Assembly (NCBI GenBank): GCA_044448905.1
Contig: JBIOHJ010000151.1
Location: forward strand, 1-7,041
Length of the DNA stretch: 7,041 nucleotides
From: JBIOHJ01 sp044448905
GTDB lineage: Bacteria > Bacteroidota > Bacteroidia > AKYH767-A > OLB10
Direction: 5' to 3'
The position numbers and the translations under genes are program-made. Positions 1-4,981 of this stretch are shown in pieces (position 1 is the stretch's first letter; each line of letters opens with the position of its first letter). The notes under the pieces are model-generated. The model did no database searches. It was not told where the DNA came from and saw nothing but the letters and a program-made list of their open reading frames with translations.

Positions 1-87
1 AGGCGAGATGTTTACCTCTCAAAACTTGTCCCGATTTTTCATCGGGAGCCCTTCTTTTTTTTATTTCTTTTAATCTTTATGTTAGCT
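1..87 (-). repeat. attC-like site of cassette 1, truncated by window edge
   Basis: On the minus strand this begins 34 bp after the stop of the 121-954 gene with the heptamer AGCTAAC (81-87), an R''-like box, and runs off the window start. Positions 1-84 match 1054-1137 with a single mismatch (79 against 1132). The shared block holds an arm with eight consecutive T on the plus strand (55-62) and a hairpin TCCCGAT/ATCGGGA with a 5-nt loop (29-47). Position 1 falls inside what is a GGCGAGA hairpin in the complete copy, so the rest of the site should lie just outside. The heptamer is the exact complement of GTTAGCT at the head of the same cassette (963-969), as expected for an integron attC. It departs from the RYYYAAC consensus at one position, so assignment rests on architecture, not consensus. 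Confidence 0.62.
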
Positions 88-120
88 GCAGCCTTTCTTC
101 TCAGATAAGTTCTTTCGTCA

Positions 121-954
121 TTAAAGCTGCAATTTAATTTGATTGATGTCCTGTTCAGTAAGTCCAAAGACACTAAATTTAATTGAGTCAAATGGCTTCC
201 ATTTTTTCTTAATCGCATATGTTTTGAAGCTCTGTCCCATACTCTCAGAACAGTATATATAATATTCGTAAATATCCGCAGCTTTAGGCGGATGTGTCGA
301 ACTCCCTTTTTTAATCTCAAAAACTTCGTTTGGATAGTCTTCTTTGATTTTGGCTTTAACGGCTCCGTCTATTTTAACATAGTTATCAATGATACTGTCA
401 ATAACAGTAACCTTAACAAATCCTGGAAATTTTATCCAATAATTTGATTCGTCTGAAAATGTCAATACAGTGTCAATGGATTTTAATTTTGTAAACAATT
501 TCCGCGCGGTATCAAGCGAATGAGTTAAATATTTTGTTTGCGGAATTTTCTTAAGGTCTTTGTAAAAAGCACGAAGCATATCATTAGAAAACTCAAAGCA
601 ACCATATTCGCCACAGATTTCATTGCAATCCAAATTGAGCATCCAGTCAAATTGTGTACTGTCGTTTTTAATAAAAAGAAATTTGTAATGGTAACCACAA
701 GCATACATACCGTTGTGCTTCTTCAACTTCCACATACTTTGCATTTTCTTTAAAACCTGCATATCATTTGTAAAGAAGTTACCTAAACTGTCTTGCAAAG
801 TATTCTTCTCATTTTCATATGACATACCAAACAGTCGCCAGTCGCCTTTGTCAAAGTCAACATTGCGTAAAATACTTTTTTGGGCTGATGCTTTAGTAAG
901 TCCTAAAGTCAACCCAAGTAAAAGCAGTATAGTTGAAGTTCGCACTGTCCTCAT
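121..954 (-). CDS. Exported protein of unknown function, cassette gene
   Basis: A 277-residue protein whose family I do not recognise. It begins with a classical signal peptide: basic MRTVR, a leucine-rich core (about residues 8-20) and a probable cut after ASAQ near residue 25, so the mature protein is exported to the periplasm or beyond. There is no lipobox cysteine and no T9SS C-terminal domain. The mature part is rich in Lys, Asp, Phe and Tyr. Its five cysteines include a cluster in LDCNEICGEYGC (roughly residues 108-119), possibly disulfide-bonded or metal-binding; that is inference. The frame stays open to an ATG at 1014, but that codon lies inside the attC-like palindrome, and the start at 954 places the signal peptide at the N-terminus and follows the cassette boundary by 14 nt. 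Composition is clearly more AT-rich than the genes at 3493 and 5055, consistent with acquisition as a cassette. Confidence 0.85.
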   Translation of the reverse strand: MRTVRTSTILLLLGLTLGLTKASAQKSILRNVDFDKGDWRLFGMSYENEKNTLQDSLGNFFTNDMQVLKKMQSMWKLKKHNGMYACGYHYKFLFIKNDSTQFDWMLNLDCNEICGEYGCFEFSNDMLRAFYKDLKKIPQTKYLTHSLDTARKLFTKLKSIDTVLTFSDESNYWIKFPGFVKVTVIDSIIDNYVKIDGAVKAKIKEDYPNEVFEIKKGSSTHPPKAADIYEYYIYCSESMGQSFKTYAIKKKWKPFDSIKFSVFGLTEQDINQIKLQL

Positions 955-962
955 AAGGTTGA

Positions 963-1140
963 AGCTAACGAATAAGGGATTAAAGAAGTAAAAAAAAGAA
1001 GGGTTTAGAAGCACAACTGTTCGTTTACCTACACTGTTTGTTAGTCTCGCCTAAGGCGAGATGTTTACCTCTCAAAACTTGTCCCGATTTTTCATCGGGA
1101 GCCCTTCTTTTTTTTATTTCTTTTAATCTTTGTGTTATCG
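963..1140 (-). repeat. Complete attC-like recombination site of cassette 2
   Basis: This 178-bp imperfect palindrome fills the gap between the two minus-strand genes. On the minus strand it reads R''-like CGATAAC (1140-1134), a 5-nt spacer, then an arm (1128-1102) that pairs with 1003-978 almost perfectly: 27 against 26 nt, one bulge, one mismatch. An unpaired 8-nt spacer and the R'-like GTTAGCT (969-963) follow. This R-spacer-L / L-spacer-R layout is that of integron attC sites. The apex carries two further hairpins, TCCCGAT/ATCGGGA (1082-1100) and TCTCGCC-taa-GGCGAGA (1045-1061). The 1054-1137 block is repeated at 1-84. On the plus strand, the 1082-1100 hairpin followed by T8 looks like an intrinsic terminator facing away from the genes. 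It is longer than most class 1 attC sites. The heptamers keep the AAC/GTT core but not the whole consensus. Confidence 0.7.
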
Positions 1141-1175
1141 GAATACCCATACTACGCTTACGATTGTGTTCTGTT

Positions 1176-2792
1176 TTATTCTTTCACAATTTTATTCACT
1201 GTTCGTTCTCCGTTAATATTTACATCAAGTAAATAAATTCCTTTTGAAAGAAAATTTAAGTCAATTGTATTTGTGTAAGTGTTACTTAAATTATTTTCTT
1301 GTTTACTGAATATAGTTTGCCCCAAAATATTTTTAATTGCAAATGTTGCTTGTTTTAAATTTTGTTTTTGAATAGTAATTGAAATTTGAGAAATAAAGGG
1401 ATTAGGAAAAAATTTTAATGAATTGCTATTAATGTTTTCATGAACAGCCGTTGTAGAAGTTGTATCACAGAATTTTATTATCCAGTAATCATAATCACCT
1501 TGCGTAGGTTGTGTTTTATCTCCTCCTATCCCTCCGTCAGTTTCATTTCCCATGATATAACAACCATCTTTAGTTTGGATGGCAAAACCAGTTTCATCGT
1601 GTCCTAATGTTAGAAGTGTTTTATCCCATTCTTTAATCCCAAGTGAGTCCGTTTTTACAACCCAGGTTTGCTCTAATCCAAGATTATTTTCGGTTTTATT
1701 GCCGCTTATATTGGAATAGGAATTTCCTGCAAATAAATATCCACCGTCAGCAGTTTCAGAAATATTTCCCAAAGCATCTTCAACATCTGTTCCTCCGAAA
1801 TCTTTGTCCCATTGTTTAATGCCAAGTGAATCAGTTTTTACAATCCAATTATCAAAATCTCCCCATGATGGTTGTGTTTTATCCCCGCTGATTCCAGAAG
1901 CAGAACGACCTCCAAGAATAAATCCTTTATCTATAGTTTGTTTTAAGTAAGAAAGTATATCATAACTTGTTCCCCCGAAATCTTTATCCCATTGCTTATT
2001 GCCAAGAGAATCTATTTTTATAATCCAATAATCATCTGTTCCCCATGAAGGCTGTGTTTTATCTCCACTGATTCCGGAACGCGAATAACCTCCTAAAATA
2101 TATCCTCCATCTGAAGTTTGCTGTAATGAATAAAGATAATCATCATCTATTCCTCCGAAATCTTTATCCCATTGTTTATTGCCAAGAGAATCTGTTTTTA
2201 TAATCCAATAATCATAGTCCCCCCATGAAGGTTGTGTTTTATCTCCACTCATACCAGATAAGGATGCTCCTCCAAGTATATAGCCACCATCATTCGTTTG
2301 CTGCAGTGAGTAAAGTATATCATAATCTGTTCCGCCAAAATTTTTATCCCATTGTTTATTGCCAAGAGAATCTGTTTTTAATATCCAGTAATCGTATGCT
2401 CCCCATGTTGGTTGTGTTTTATCTCCACTTATCCCGGACAAGGAAGCTCCTCCTAAAATGTATCCCCCATCAGAAGTTTGTTGCAATGAATAAAGATAAT
2501 CATAATCCCCTCCTCCGAAATCTTTATCCCATTGCTTGCCACCAAGTGAATCTAATTTTATAATCCAGTAATCCCATGCGCCCCATGTCGGTTGAGTTTT
2601 ATCTCCATTGCTGCCGGAACGCGAATAACCTCCTAAAATATATCCTCCGTCTATAGTTTGTTGTAAAGAGTAAAGCCAATCTTCATTTGTTCCTCCAAAG
2701 CGATAATCCCACTGCTTCATTAAAGGATTTTGAGCAAAAAGATTACTCGATAAATTCAGAACACAAAACCATAAAAGTAAATTTCTTTTCAT
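1176..2792 (-). CDS. T9SS-exported protein with seven 60-residue repeats
   Basis: 538 residues. A signal peptide (MKRNLLLWFCVLNLSSNLFA, about 1-20) is followed by seven tandem repeats: residues 26-85, 86-145, 146-205, 206-265, 266-325, 326-386 (61 long) and 387-446. The consensus features are KQWDKDFGG, then SLQQT.DGGYILGG, then SGDKTQP.WG..DYWI.KTDSLG. Repeats 1-5 are very alike; 6 and 7 are diverged. The GG..D..... DGG(Y)I..G rhythm resembles SBBP-type beta-propeller repeats of Bacteroidota, and seven copies would suit a seven-bladed propeller; that fold is inference. Residues about 455-538 are a T9SS type A sorting domain (TIGR04183-like): FFPNPF near 461-466, the ILGQ turn, SKGIYLLDV, and a basic end VNKIVKE. 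It is therefore secreted or cell-surface anchored. The ligand or enzymatic role is unknown. It is the payload of a cassette-like unit, and its composition is AT-rich. Confidence 0.92.
   Translation of the reverse strand: MKRNLLLWFCVLNLSSNLFAQNPLMKQWDYRFGGTNEDWLYSLQQTIDGGYILGGYSRSGSNGDKTQPTWGAWDYWIIKLDSLGGKQWDKDFGGGDYDYLYSLQQTSDGGYILGGASLSGISGDKTQPTWGAYDYWILKTDSLGNKQWDKNFGGTDYDILYSLQQTNDGGYILGGASLSGMSGDKTQPSWGDYDYWIIKTDSLGNKQWDKDFGGIDDDYLYSLQQTSDGGYILGGYSRSGISGDKTQPSWGTDDYWIIKIDSLGNKQWDKDFGGTSYDILSYLKQTIDKGFILGGRSASGISGDKTQPSWGDFDNWIVKTDSLGIKQWDKDFGGTDVEDALGNISETADGGYLFAGNSYSNISGNKTENNLGLEQTWVVKTDSLGIKEWDKTLLTLGHDETGFAIQTKDGCYIMGNETDGGIGGDKTQPTQGDYDYWIIKFCDTTSTTAVHENINSNSLKFFPNPFISQISITIQKQNLKQATFAIKNILGQTIFSKQENNLSNTYTNTIDLNFLSKGIYLLDVNINGERTVNKIVKE
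1455..2717 (-). repeat. 180-bp in-frame tandem repeats within the T9SS protein gene
   Basis: The DNA shows a strict 180-bp period. The block encoding KQWDKDFGG recurs at about 2711, 2531, 2351, 2171, 1991 and 1811, with a 183-bp step into the last, degenerate unit. Adjacent central units (about 1935-2540) are near-identical over long stretches, which suggests recent duplication or gene conversion. Unit loss or gain would keep the frame and change only the number of repeats. Confidence 0.9.
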
Positions 2793-2826
2793 GCCTTTGG
2801 AATTTGCACACCGCCCAATGGGTTTC

Positions 2827-2908
2827 CGATAACATTTAAATATCTACAACTCCCAAAATCAGTAGTTGTTTATTTTCAGTCAAATATAAATATATTCCAC
2901 AACTACTG
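2827..2908 (-). other. Array border: R'-like box with inverted repeat (attI candidate)
   Basis: The GTTATCG box (minus strand 2833-2827) starts cassette 2, but no attC-like arm lies upstream of it. The next roughly 150 bp hold no partner R'' box (no GTTRRRY on the plus strand), so this is the array border. The flank instead carries a perfect 10-bp inverted repeat, CAGTAGTTGT (2860-2869) and ACAACTACTG (2899-2908), separated by 29 nt. A further related ACAACT lies at 2845-2850. Integron attI sites combine one GTT box with nearby direct and inverted integrase-binding motifs, so this could be an attI. It could equally be the operator region of the promoter between the arms, or host flank at the end of an integrase-less cluster. 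Confidence 0.35.
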
Positions 2909-3148
2909 TAAAAACAATTTATCAAGCGGGCTTTGAATTTTACCAATGTAGTACATAGGTGATGTCTCTATTGTCTTCGTGCGAAGCGCAGCCATGGTGC
3001 CAACCGCTGGAATGAAACGCTTATTTGTATTCTTCTTCTTTCAAAAGTATCCCAACCCTGATTTTCCTAAAACTCAAAATGTCCCCTTTTGGGTATAACA
3101 CCCCCCATAGGTGGCGCTGTAATTTTACACTGTATTTCACAGAATAGT
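2834..3148. other. Non-coding stretch between cassette array and minisatellite
   Basis: No convincing gene. The left third holds the inverted repeat and -7 element described separately. Near 2974-2985 there is a short palindrome CTTCG-TG-CGAAG. The right part is a C/T-rich leader to the 21-bp repeats, with stops in all plus frames before 3071. No RNA gene is recognised. The shift from AT-rich cassette sequence to the more GC-rich genes on the right happens across this region. Confidence 0.5.
2881..2888 (-). promoter_or_regulatory. Candidate Bacteroidota -7 element for cassette 2 gene
   Basis: The minus strand reads TATATTTG, a full match to the Bacteroidota primary-sigma -7 consensus TAnnTTTG, about 90 nt before the start codon at 2792. 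It lies between the arms of the 10-bp inverted repeat 2860-2869/2899-2908, so a dimeric protein bound there would block or control it. The -33 partner is weak: TTG in AGTTGTGG is 11 nt upstream, closer than the usual 17-20 nt. If it works, it would drive cassette 2 and perhaps cassette 1 by read-through. Confidence 0.4.
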
Positions 3149-3469
3149 ACCGGAGCACAAGAAGAAAGAGACGGAACACAAGAAGAAAGAACCGGAACAC
3201 AAGAAGAAAGAACCGGAACACAAGAAGAAAGAACCGGAACACAAGAAGAAAGAGACGAAACACAAGAAGAAAGAACCGGAACACATGACGAAAGAGACGA
3301 AACACAAGAAGAAAGAACCGGAACACATGAAGAAAGAGACGGAACACAAGAAGAAAGTACCGGAACACACGAAGAAAGAGACGGAACACAAGAAGAAAGT
3401 ACCGGAGCACAAGAAGAAAATACCGGAACACAACGCATAAGAGCAGATTATAAAAAACAAAAAAAATAG
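3089..3469 (+). CDS. Possible low-complexity protein spanning the minisatellite
   Basis: The frame is open from 3071 to a TAG at 3467-3469 and would give 126 residues starting at TTG (3089); it contains no ATG at all. The product would be a 20-residue leader, 14 heptapeptides of the type TGTQEER / DGTQEER, and a basic tail ending KKQKK. It has no signal peptide. Its heptads contain no hydrophobic residue, so they would be disordered rather than a coiled coil. Nearly all differences between repeat units change the amino acid (T/D, G/E, A/T, Q/H, E/D, R/S), with almost no silent changes, which is not what selection on this protein would leave. It ends 23 bp before the gene at 3493. I think it is more likely a non-coding minisatellite. 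Confidence 0.25.
   Translation: MGITPPIGGAVILHCISQNSTGAQEERDGTQEERTGTQEERTGTQEERTGTQEERDETQEERTGTHDERDETQEERTGTHEERDGTQEESTGTHEERDGTQEESTGAQEENTGTQRIRADYKKQKK
3149..3442. repeat. 21-bp minisatellite, 14 units
   Basis: Fourteen contiguous 21-bp units with the core CCGGAACACAAGAAGAAAGA. Units fall into two types by their first bases, ACCGG and GACGG/GACGA. They alternate through much of the array from unit 5 onward, giving a 42-bp higher-order period, while units 3-5 are identical. The last unit decays (CAACGCATAAG). The plus strand is strongly purine-rich, mainly A and G with CAC and CCGG interruptions. Because 21 is a multiple of three and the unit lacks stops in several frames, long artefactual frames appear on both strands. 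Copy number is likely variable between strains. Its place just upstream of the gene at 3493 could influence that gene's expression; that is inference. Confidence 0.95.
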
Positions 3470-3492
3470 TAACCAATTAAAAATTAAATATC

Positions 3493-4128
3493 ATGGCAAA
3501 ATCAAGCAAAAGACCGTTAGCGGTATTCCCGATTAACAAATTAAGAAGAATAGGAGATTTCATTCTCCGGGTTCGTACAATTGTACTTAACATAGGCAAC
3601 AACGCGGTAATTTTTGCCACACCTGCGCCTCCGCTTGCAACAGTTACCACCGGTGTGAGTGGCCTTCAGATAGCCGAAACTACGGCACAAACACGGGTAA
3701 CGGGCAGCGCTGCCGCCCGCGATTTGAAATACGACATTGTGCTCGATGATGTGCACGGCTTGCAGGGCTACGTGCAAAACCTGGCTGACTTTGCTGCAGA
3801 TGAGGCAACGGCTATTTCCATTATCCAGGCATCGGGGTTCGATTTGAAAAACCACGGTGTGCATGTGAAACCACCGCTGGCTGCAAAGCATGGCAGTGCC
3901 GAAGGTGATGTATTATTAGTGGCAAAATCAGCGGGCGCGCGCGTTTCGTACCAGTGGCAGCAAAGCAATGATGGAATAACTAACTGGGCTGATTTCAACA
4001 TAACCATACAGGCAAAAACAACATTGAGCGGGCTCCCTCCCGGCACCCGTATTTTTTTCCGTGTGCGCCCGGTCCTTAAAGATGGTCCCGGCACATGGTC
4101 GCCAACCGTTAGCATTATTGTGATATAA
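3493..4128 (+). CDS. Unrecognised protein with FnIII-like C-terminus
   Basis: 211 residues, no signal peptide and no membrane segment, so probably cytoplasmic unless exported by an unusual route. The N-terminus is basic (MAKSSKRP, then NKLRRIGDFILRVRTI). A middle region (about 40-125) includes a Thr/Ala-rich stretch and an acidic helix-like segment LADFAADEATAISIIQ, with no family I can name. Residues about 127-211 look like one fibronectin type III-type beta sandwich: YQWQQSNDGITNW, then LSGLPPGTRIFFRVRPV, then GPGTWSPTVSIIV. The start at 3493 follows an A/T-rich leader (AATTAAAAATTAAATATC) typical of Bacteroidota genes without Shine-Dalgarno. It is GC-richer than the cassette genes and convergent with the regulator at 4278-4751. 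A structural or adhesive binding role is possible, but function is unknown. Confidence 0.85.
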   Translation: MAKSSKRPLAVFPINKLRRIGDFILRVRTIVLNIGNNAVIFATPAPPLATVTTGVSGLQIAETTAQTRVTGSAAARDLKYDIVLDDVHGLQGYVQNLADFAADEATAISIIQASGFDLKNHGVHVKPPLAAKHGSAEGDVLLVAKSAGARVSYQWQQSNDGITNWADFNITIQAKTTLSGLPPGTRIFFRVRPVLKDGPGTWSPTVSIIVI

Positions 4129-4150
4129 GGAGAAGAACACACCCCTTAGT

Positions 4151-4187
4151 CCCCTCTCCCAGGCGTTCAAACCAACGCACAGAGGGG
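4151..4187 (+). terminator. Hairpin after the FnIII-like gene
   Basis: CCCCTCT (4151-4157) pairs with AGAGGGG (4181-4187), and GCGTT (4163-4167) pairs with AACGC (4174-4178) around a 6-nt loop. It starts 22 bp after the stop codon at 4128. No U tract follows on the plus strand, so it may act as a 3'-end stabilising hairpin or a weak terminator. Confidence 0.4.
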
Positions 4188-4195
4188 AAAATAAA

Positions 4196-4248
4196 AGAGG
4201 CGCGGAGGCGCAGAGAAATTATTTAAAGCTCCGCGCCTTTGCGCCTCT
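4196..4248 (-). terminator. Intrinsic terminator for the LuxR-type regulator gene
   Basis: A 20-bp stem (4229-4248 with 4196-4215, two G-U pairs and one mismatch, 13-nt loop) lies about 30 bp beyond the stop of the minus-strand gene 4278-4751. On that strand it is followed directly by TTTTATTTT, giving a standard intrinsic terminator. The stem is built from the AGAGGCGCAAAGGCGC repeat that recurs in diverged form at 4929-4955, so a dispersed repeat may have been adopted as a terminator. Confidence 0.6.
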
Positions 4249-4277
4249 GCGTTTAAAAATGCGTTTTACCCGAAATC

Positions 4278-4751
4278 TCACAGCATCCATCTCACTTTTC
4301 TCAGCAAAGCGTTCAGGCGATGCCTTACATGAAACTTATCGTACATGCGGTAAATTTGCTTTTTAACGGCATCAGCCGAGCGGTGAACACTGTCTCCCAC
4401 TTCTGTGTTGGTGCAGCCTTCTTCTTTCAGCTTTAGTATTTGTACCTGTAAACCGGAGAGAAGCTTTTTGGGTTTAACCTTCTCCCGGTGCTTGCGTGCA
4501 AGCTTTTTAACCCGCCTCGTTAAGTAAGGTAGTAATTTTCGCGGCACAATAACGGCATCAAATTCATATACTCCGGGTTGCAGCTCGCACTCTTTAAAAT
4601 TTACCGGGTGTTTGTTGCTGTTAATAAAAGTGATTTTATATGTATCGTCAATGCGTTTGATATACCATTCATCAATACGCGTACCCGTAAGATCGACAAG
4701 GTTTACAAAAAGCTGCCACGTTTTTCGGTTTATCACATTTTCGGTTTTCAT
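4278..4751 (-). CDS. Small LuxR-type helix-turn-helix transcriptional regulator
   Basis: 157 residues. The C-terminal part (about 96-157) fits the LuxR/GerE DNA-binding fold: LLSGLQVQILKLKEEGCTNT, then EVGDSVHRSADAVKKQIYRM as the recognition-helix region, then a C-terminal helix with FHVRHRLNALLRKV. The usual residues are there in kind: a bulky start, E-G at 111-112, and V-K at 129-130. The N-terminal 95 residues match no receiver, PAS or autoinducer domain that I recognise, and there is no phospho-acceptor layout. They end in a very basic linker (RRVKKLARKHREKVKPKK, 79-96) that may add DNA contacts. It is probably a cytoplasmic transcription factor. An AGGA lies about 10 nt before the ATG, and a perfect 12-bp palindrome is just upstream. 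Convergent with 3493-4128; target unknown. Confidence 0.85.
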   Translation of the reverse strand: MKTENVINRKTWQLFVNLVDLTGTRIDEWYIKRIDDTYKITFINSNKHPVNFKECELQPGVYEFDAVIVPRKLLPYLTRRVKKLARKHREKVKPKKLLSGLQVQILKLKEEGCTNTEVGDSVHRSADAVKKQIYRMYDKFHVRHRLNALLRKVRWML

Positions 4752-4765
4752 AACCGCATCTTCCT

Positions 4766-4777
4766 GTTATGCATAAC
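4766..4777. promoter_or_regulatory. Perfect palindrome GTTATGCATAAC before the regulator gene
   Basis: A perfect 12-bp dyad 14 nt upstream of the regulator's start codon (4751). LuxR-type proteins bind as dimers to such dyads, so it is a candidate autoregulatory operator. It would also form a small hairpin in the mRNA leader next to the AGGA sequence. No binding evidence can be drawn from the sequence alone. Confidence 0.35.
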
Positions 4778-4876
4778 GAAAAAAAGCTGTATTTATTGTG
4801 TGGCAAGGGTTTCAGGCGGGTTAATTAATTTTTTTTTAAGTTCAGTAATCCTGTACTTCCAGAGTTCTGGCTTTTA

Positions 4877-4897
4877 GCGCGACCTGTCAGGTGAAAT
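4877..4897 (+). repeat. REP-like palindromic repeat, copy A
   Basis: Contains the dyad ACCTG-T-CAGGT followed by GAAAT. It is repeated in direct orientation at 5028-5048 with two differences in 21 bp. It belongs to the GACCTGTCAGGT type of short intergenic palindromes common in bacterial genomes. Confidence 0.7.
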
Positions 4898-4928
4898 CTA
4901 AAATTTTTATCGGCAGCTAATGTTTTAA

Positions 4929-4955
4929 ACACAAAGGCGCAAAGACACAGAGTTT
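4929..4955 (+). repeat. Dispersed G/A-variant repeat (AAAGGCGCAAAGACAC core)
   Basis: This matches the minus strand of the terminator right arm (4229-4255, AGAGGCGCAAAGGCGC core), differing mostly by G/A transitions. It lies in the 300-bp gap between the regulator and the T9SS gene, which contains no gene. Confidence 0.6.
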
Positions 4956-4981
4956 ATTGAAACGGTTGCATGGAGAAAAAT

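Larger units (their letters stand above)
1..968 (-). mobile_element. Integron-like gene cassette 1 (partial)
   Basis: Read on the minus strand, the unit starts at the TT of the GTTAGCT box (968), has a start codon only 14 nt later, contains one ORF (121-954), and ends in an attC-like site cut by the window. A single ORF with a very short leader and a trailing attC in the same orientation is the standard cassette layout. The 16 bases at the head of the unit and the 16 at 81-96 are inverted copies with three mismatches, so the unit's own ends match. No promoter of the TAnnTTTG type is seen inside the head, so expression may depend on read-through from cassette 2 or an upstream promoter. The boundary is inferred from canonical integron cutting between G and TT. 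Confidence 0.6.
969..2832 (-). mobile_element. Integron-like gene cassette 2 (complete)
   Basis: A complete unit of 1864 bp bounded by the GTTATCG box upstream of its gene (2833-2827, cut after G2833) and by its own attC-like site (963-1140, cut after G969). It holds one ORF, 1176-2792, starting 40 nt inside the unit. The head of the unit reads GTTATCGGAAACCCAT on the minus strand (2833-2818). The tail carries the inverted copy GTTATCGGAATACCCAT on the plus strand (1134-1150), identical except for one inserted base. So the R'' of the site matches the R' of the same unit and not that of its neighbour, as integron biology predicts. The unit is large for an integron cassette. Whether it still moves is unknown, since no integrase gene is in view. 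Confidence 0.62.

Noticed and set aside
29..62. Plus-strand intrinsic terminator as an independent feature (hairpin plus T8), also at 1082-1115
   Set aside because: No plus-strand gene precedes it; it is a repeated part of the attC-like sites and is described there.
955..1014. N-terminal extension of the cassette 1 protein to an ATG at 1014
   Set aside because: It lies inside the attC-like palindrome and would place 20 residues before a clear signal peptide.
1038..1232. Small plus-strand frame of 64 residues
   Set aside because: It overlaps the attC-like repeat and the 3' end of a well-supported minus-strand gene; nothing supports it.
2834..3010. A further attC-like site upstream of cassette 2
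   Set aside because: There is no second R box (GTTRRRY on the plus strand), no 84-bp block and no long paired arms here; only a 10-bp inverted repeat is present.
3149..3442. CRISPR array
   Set aside because: Units are contiguous 21-mers with no unique spacers and no cas genes nearby.
3021..3476. Long minus-strand frames across the minisatellite giving leucine/phenylalanine- or serine/cysteine-rich repeat proteins
   Set aside because: They arise because the 21-bp unit has no stop in several frames; the low-complexity products have no signal of selection or a proper start context.
3768..4170. Minus-strand frames opposite the FnIII-like gene
   Set aside because: They are antisense shadows of a gene with clear domain-like sequence and a good start context.
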